From positions 1-9,644 of the forward strand of contig CAZOYN010000032.1 of NCBI GenBank assembly GCA_964584135.1: DNA of 9,644 nt. The letters run 5' to 3'. Every line of letters starts with the position of its first letter. The first letter of the stretch is position 1. A model generated the notes under the pieces. That model was not told the DNA's origin. It was given only the letters and a program-made list of their open reading frames with translations, and did no database searches. Both the position numbers and the translations under genes were made by a program. The stretch is from CAZOYN01 sp964584135. GTDB taxonomy: Bacteria; Patescibacteriota; Saccharimonadia; Saccharimonadales; UBA4665. Shown in pieces: positions 6,325 to 9,644 of this stretch.

Positions 6325-7269
6325 TTATTTCGTTTTGAATTTCAGGTACCGGTGGGTCGCTATAACAGAAGATACCGTGCCTATTACTATACCAACCATA
6401 AGCTGGATTCCCAATAGTTGGAAGAAATGTTGGTCGAAATACTGATTGGCGTAATTTATATCCAGCAGTCCCAGCGAACTGGCCTGCAGCGCGTTCGAAG
6501 AAGCAATAAAGGCCGAATTAACAATTAATACTGAAAACACCGCTGATAAGATGCCGTAGACGGCGCTTTCGACAACAAATGGCCCACGGATGTAGCCGGT
6601 GCTAGCACCCAGCAGGCGCATGATGGTAATCTCGTCACGCCGGTTAAAGATGGCCATCTGGATGGTGTTAAAGATGATCAGGGCACAAATGATGGCAAAC
6701 ACGACCACCGATACGACACCGATTTCGCGGAGTACATTGGTGGCGTGGGTAATTTTATCAATCGCCGCCTTGCGGTCGCCGCTGTAGCTCGGCGAGCCAG
6801 TGGTTTGCAGCGCCTGGTTAGCTGGCTTGGTTAAGAAATCTTTAATGTCAGCGATGCGGTTCAGGTCGTAGGGTTTGACATGGATGGTGGCCGGAATTGG
6901 GTTATTGGTAGCGTTAATAGCCGCCAGTAGCTGCTGGTTGCCGGCATTTTGCCGTTCATAGACCCGCAGGGCCATAGCTTTATCGAGGTAGCTGACGCTT
7001 TTCACTTCCGGCAACCGCTTAATTTGCCCCACCAGTTGCTGGGCTTGGGTAGGCGTGGTGTCATCTTTTAAGAAGACGGAGACATCAATTTTGTCGGTAA
7101 TTTGGGCAATGGTGTTGGCGAAAGTGGCATTGGTAATCAGTGACACCAACACAATGGTCAACGTGACCACCATCACGGCCATGGCGGCAATTGCCAGGCT
7201 GAGGTTGCGCATAAAGTTCACGATGCCGGTGTGGATGATGCGCCAAAGAGTGATAAATCGTCGGTTCAT
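6325..7269 (-). CDS. ftsX: Cell-division protein FtsX (permease-like subunit of FtsEX)
   Basis: FtsX is the membrane partner of FtsE; it passes the ATPase signal across the membrane to murein hydrolases at the septum. The 314 residues show the standard layout: short cytoplasmic N-terminus (NFMRNLSLAIAAMAVMVV), TM1 about 25-47, extracellular domain about 48-182 (with IDVSVFLKDD at 61-70), then TM2 about 183-205, TM3 about 233-255 and TM4 about 284-305. Between TM2 and TM3 is the conserved NRRDEITIMRLLGAS (209-223). Its ATG overlaps the ftsE TGA by 4 bases, indicating translational coupling and a 1:1 complex. A CHAP hydrolase follows 80 bases downstream. Confidence 0.96.
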   Translation of the reverse strand: MNRRFITLWRIIHTGIVNFMRNLSLAIAAMAVMVVTLTIVLVSLITNATFANTIAQITDKIDVSVFLKDDTTPTQAQQLVGQIKRLPEVKSVSYLDKAMALRVYERQNAGNQQLLAAINATNNPIPATIHVKPYDLNRIADIKDFLTKPANQALQTTGSPSYSGDRKAAIDKITHATNVLREIGVVSVVVFAIICALIIFNTIQMAIFNRRDEITIMRLLGASTGYIRGPFVVESAVYGILSAVFSVLIVNSAFIASSNALQASSLGLLDINYANQYFDQHFFQLLGIQLMVGIVIGTVSSVIATHRYLKFKTK

Positions 7270-7955
7270 GCTTTGTAGTTGGCGTTGGCACGGTCCGAAG
7301 CCACCTTGCCCTGCTCCAGCGTCACCACCCGGCGTTTAAGCTTGTTCACAATTTCAACGTTGTGGGTGGTCAGCAGCACGGTGGTACCGTAGCGGTTAAT
7401 TTTTTCCAAAACCCTGATAACGTCCCAGGCATGTTTGGGATCCAGGTTTCCGGTGGGCTCATCGGCAATTAAGATGCGTGGCTGGCGGACAATGGCCCGG
7501 GCAATGGCCACCCGCTGGCGCTCGCCACCGGACAGCTCCAGCGGCATACGCCGTTCCTTGCCCCGGAGGTTGACGATATCTAGCACTTTGGGCACGGTAT
7601 GGCGGATTTCGCGCTGCGAGATGCCGACAATTTCCAGGGCAAAGGCCACGTTTTCGAAGACGTTTTTGTTGGGCAACAGTTTAAAATCCTGAAATACCAC
7701 GCCGATCTTGCGGCGAAGCAGCGGAATATCCCTGTCCCTTAGCTTGTCATAGTCGATACCACCAATAATAATCTTGCCGCTGGTGGGCCGCTCTTCGCGA
7801 GTCAGTAATTTTAACAGGGTGGTTTTGCCGGCACCGCTCTGCCCCACCACAATCACAAACTCTTTGGGTTCGACATGTAAGGATACGCGGTCCAGCGCTG
7901 ACCCCAGTTCCTTATCTTTGCTGTAGCTCTTACTTACCCTGTCCAGAAGAATCAT
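7266..7955 (-). CDS. ftsE: Cell-division ATP-binding protein FtsE
   Basis: This is the ABC-type ATPase that drives the FtsEX complex at the inner face of the membrane. From the ATG at 7953-7955 it has 229 residues, the normal FtsE length. Visible motifs: Walker A GQSGAGKTT (38-46), Q-loop Q89 in VVFQDFKLL, signature LSGGE (141-145), Walker B ILIADEP (161-167), and switch H198 in TTHN. Phenylalanine and leucine-rich FQDFKLLP is typical of FtsE. An upstream in-frame extension of 15 residues (beginning MLCLVS) is rejected because it crosses the -10 box. The gene overlaps ftsX by 4 bases and is the first gene of the envelope block. Unlike the common prfB-ftsE arrangement, another gene on the opposite strand separates it from prfB. 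Confidence 0.97.
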   Translation of the reverse strand: MILLDRVSKSYSKDKELGSALDRVSLHVEPKEFVIVVGQSGAGKTTLLKLLTREERPTSGKIIIGGIDYDKLRDRDIPLLRRKIGVVFQDFKLLPNKNVFENVAFALEIVGISQREIRHTVPKVLDIVNLRGKERRMPLELSGGERQRVAIARAIVRQPRILIADEPTGNLDPKHAWDVIRVLEKINRYGTTVLLTTHNVEIVNKLKRRVVTLEQGKVASDRANANYKA

Positions 7956-7962
7956 TACCTTT

Positions 7963-7971
7963 ATTATAACA
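7963..7971 (-). promoter_or_regulatory. Extended -10 promoter of ftsE, leaderless geometry
   Basis: On the minus strand TGT-TATAAT (7963-7971) is followed by AAAGGTA and then the ATG at 7953-7955. It is a perfect -10 with TGn extension. The 7-base gap puts the expected transcription start on the ATG. AAAGG is only 2 bases from the ATG, too close to act as a Shine-Dalgarno site. No good -35 is visible. Confidence 0.65.
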
Positions 7972-8004
7972 AGTAATAGGATGGATACTAGGCACAACAC
8001 CGGC

Positions 8005-8033
8005 TTGCATTATGGTGAAAAATAGTGTTTTAT
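8005..8033 (+). promoter_or_regulatory. Weak candidate promoter of the Tat-signal protein
   Basis: TTGCAT (8005-8010) is followed after 17 bases by TTTTAT (8028-8033). Matches to consensus are 3 of 6 and 4 of 6, so this is tentative. The predicted start near 8040 would give a leader of about 20 bases containing the ribosome binding site. It is divergent from the ftsE promoter within a 104-base gap. Confidence 0.3.
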
Positions 8034-8047
8034 GAGAAGACCAATAC

Positions 8048-8055
8048 AGGGAGAG
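8048..8055 (+). promoter_or_regulatory. Ribosome binding site of the Tat-signal protein gene
   Basis: AGGGAGAG, 4 bases before the ATG at 8060-8062. It supports this start codon. Confidence 0.75.
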
Positions 8056-8059
8056 AATT

Positions 8060-8953
8060 ATGACTTCACCAGGTGCAGAGATACCAGCAACCGCCAGCGG
8101 CTTGCCCGAAACGGGGCTGACGCGACGGGGTTTCTTGACCTTGGGTTTTGGGGTTTTGTTGGCTGGTGCCGGTGTGACCGAACTTGCGAATGTGTTGCTC
8201 GACAGTGATAGCCCGCCTCACGAGCCGGCTAACCCCAATATTGGTAAAGTTAACCAGATAGTAGCTAAGGGCTTAAACCGCTGGCTGCACATAGTGCTGG
8301 CACCCGCCTTTGTAGTCGTTGGGCCCAACACTAGATTCTTCCAAGATCCCAGCCTGACCATGCCAACTGTGTCGCCGCTGAGTGGCAGCCAGTCCCTCGG
8401 TATCCAGCGGCCTTTCTTGGTGAGTGAAACCTTAGCCTTGAACTACGCCGTTTGTAACAACCTTGGGCTAAGCGCCGACTCGGTGGCCCGCAATAACCCG
8501 CTCCGGCCGGCTACCCTAGCTTTTCTGTCACCAGACAACCAACAAGGCCAATACCTGTACACCCCTTTTGACGCTGAAGCCATGCAGGTTTACTTGCGCG
8601 ATAGCTATGACTTAGGCGGCGACGTACCGGCTGCCGTCGGCCTACCGGGCCAGCAAGCCTTCATAGATGGCCGGCACCACTATGGCAACCAGGCGGTGCC
8701 TTACTTGCAAAACGACAGTAATTTCTCCGACCGTTACGTCGGTAAACAATATCGAACGACCGAAACCAGTGAGTACCGGCTGTGTGCCGTCAGTGGCGTC
8801 TATGCGGGCAACCTTGACGCCAGGGCCGATGGCGATTTCTACGCCCGTGCCCAGACTTCCAGCCCCGCCAACGACCCGATCTTCATTTCCGGTTTTCAGC
8901 GCGTCACTCACGGCTACTTTGCCGGCAGCAAGCCCTTTGACTTCGGCTGCTAG
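8060..8953 (+). CDS. Exported protein of unknown function with Tat-type signal
   Basis: I do not recognise the 297-residue family. The N-terminus has a twin-arginine motif, TRRGFLTLG (21-29), close to the consensus S/T-R-R-x-F-L-K, followed by a short hydrophobic core (about 28-40: GFGVLLAGAGV) without a clear AxA cleavage site. It may therefore be a Tat-exported protein or remain anchored by its N-terminus. The rest is globular, rich in Asn, Pro, Gly and Tyr, with cysteines at 132, 242 and the last residue, 297. No catalytic motif or second membrane segment is visible. LPETG occurs at 15-19, just before the twin arginines. The gene has its own ribosome binding site, is divergent from ftsE, and its TAG overlaps the stop of prfB by 3 bases within CTAG. 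No tat genes are in the window. Confidence 0.85.
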   Translation: MTSPGAEIPATASGLPETGLTRRGFLTLGFGVLLAGAGVTELANVLLDSDSPPHEPANPNIGKVNQIVAKGLNRWLHIVLAPAFVVVGPNTRFFQDPSLTMPTVSPLSGSQSLGIQRPFLVSETLALNYAVCNNLGLSADSVARNNPLRPATLAFLSPDNQQGQYLYTPFDAEAMQVYLRDSYDLGGDVPAAVGLPGQQAFIDGRHHYGNQAVPYLQNDSNFSDRYVGKQYRTTETSEYRLCAVSGVYAGNLDARADGDFYARAQTSSPANDPIFISGFQRVTHGYFAGSKPFDFGC

Positions 8954-9644
8954 CGCTCCAGACCGCTCTCCAGGTAGGCGTTGATAAGAGGGTCGAGGTT
9001 GCCGTCCAACACCGCCTCTGGGTCTGAGGTTTCGTACTTAGTACGCAAGTCTTTGACCTGTTTATAGGGATGCAGCACGTAACTGCGGATTTGGTTGCCC
9101 CAGGCGGCTTGCTCGTTCGGGCCTTTGAGTTCGCGCAGGCTTTCGGCGTGCTGCTCCAGCTGCAGTTGGGCCAGCCGCGACCTGAGTATCGTCATGGCTG
9201 TTTCCTTATTTTGCAGCTGGGAGCGCTCGTTTTGGATGGCCACCGTGATGCTGGTTGGCAGGTGTGTGACCCGCACCGCGGAATCGGTGGTATTGACCGA
9301 TTGGCCGCCATGGCCGCCACTCCGGTAGACGTCGATCTTGAGGTCTTTTTCGTCAATCTCTAGGTCGGTCGGCTTATCAATTTTTGGCATGACCTCGACT
9401 TTGGCGAAGCTGGTTTGGCGCAAATTGTCGGCATTGAACGGGCTGAGCCGAACCAAACGGTGGACGCCATGTTCGCCCTGCAATTTGCCGTAGACAAACG
9501 GGCCTTCAATCTCCAACGTAGCGCCTTTTAGGCCCGCTTCATCACCAGCCGATTCTTCGATCATTATAACTTTGTGTCTGTTAATTTCCGCCCAGCGGAC
9601 GTACATTCTGAGTAACATTTGTGTCCAATCCTGCGCGTCGGTGC
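8950..9644 (-). CDS. prfB: Peptide chain release factor 2, 5' part beyond window edge
   Basis: RF2 reads UGA and UAA stop codons and triggers peptide release. The frame is open to the right edge; upstream of the first internal methionine (9616-9618) it reads TDAQDWTQ, matching the family's GGTEAQDW segment, so the gene continues out of the window. Seen here are 230 C-terminal residues. The stop-codon recognition tripeptide SPF (codons 9436-9444) makes it RF2 rather than RF1, and the catalytic GGQ (9301-9309) lies in RSGGHGGQSVN. The C-terminal domain is complete (WGNQIRSYVL, then VLDGNLDPLINAYL). The region that carries the programmed frameshift in many RF2 genes is near the N-terminus and is not in view. 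An RF2 reading UGA fits a genome where TGA is a stop. Confidence 0.97.
   Translation of the reverse strand, partial: TDAQDWTQMLLRMYVRWAEINRHKVIMIEESAGDEAGLKGATLEIEGPFVYGKLQGEHGVHRLVRLSPFNADNLRQTSFAKVEVMPKIDKPTDLEIDEKDLKIDVYRSGGHGGQSVNTTDSAVRVTHLPTSITVAIQNERSQLQNKETAMTILRSRLAQLQLEQHAESLRELKGPNEQAAWGNQIRSYVLHPYKQVKDLRTKYETSDPEAVLDGNLDPLINAYLESGLER

Noticed and set aside
7956..8000. 15-residue N-terminal extension of FtsE (MLCLVS...)
   Set aside because: It crosses the perfect TATAAT box at 7963-7968, has no ribosome binding site, and FtsE proteins normally begin as M-I-x-L-x-x-V-S-K-x-Y at the internal ATG.
8950..9644. Programmed +1 frameshift of RF2
   Set aside because: The site lies near codon 25 of RF2 genes, outside the window; the visible part is one uninterrupted frame.

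Overview
The window is compact bacterial housekeeping DNA from what is most likely a Patescibacteria/CPR organism, and Saccharibacteria (TM7)-like in particular. This lineage call rests on my recognition of the protein flavour (the L27, the CTP synthase, and the CHAP hydrolase next to ftsEX) and on the very tight packing; it was not tested by any search. TGA is used as a real stop (pyrG, ftsE and the small regulator all end in TGA), which argues against the code-25 CPR groups where UGA means glycine. No tRNA, rRNA, CRISPR array or insertion sequence was seen, and no stretch over 300 bases lacks a gene.

Layout from left to right: the 3' part of rpmA (L27, +, cut by the window edge); an orphan 156-residue gene on the minus strand; a single-domain response regulator and pyrG (CTP synthase) in a minus-strand pair; a divergent promoter region; a plus-strand cassette of a small XRE regulator overlapping a six-TM membrane protein; then a minus-strand cell-envelope block read right to left as ftsE, ftsX, a secreted coiled-coil/CHAP peptidoglycan hydrolase and an S41 C-terminal processing peptidase. 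To the right a Tat-signal protein of unknown function runs on the plus strand and meets the 3' end of prfB (release factor 2, minus strand, cut by the right edge).

How the genes work together: FtsE (ATPase) and FtsX (membrane partner) probably gate the adjacent CHAP hydrolase at the division site, as FtsEX does for PcsB-type proteins in streptococci; the S41 peptidase next to it is a plausible processing or turnover enzyme for the same envelope machinery. The XRE/membrane pair is more AT-rich than its neighbours and looks like a self-contained accessory cassette.

The most unusual signal is regulatory. Several genes have an extended -10 box (TGn followed by a TATAAT-like hexamer) placed only 6-10 bases before the start codon and no ribosome binding site, which predicts leaderless mRNAs. 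Other genes in the same window have clear Shine-Dalgarno sequences. Both convergent gene pairs have zero intergenic space, with their stop codons abutting or overlapping inside a palindrome.
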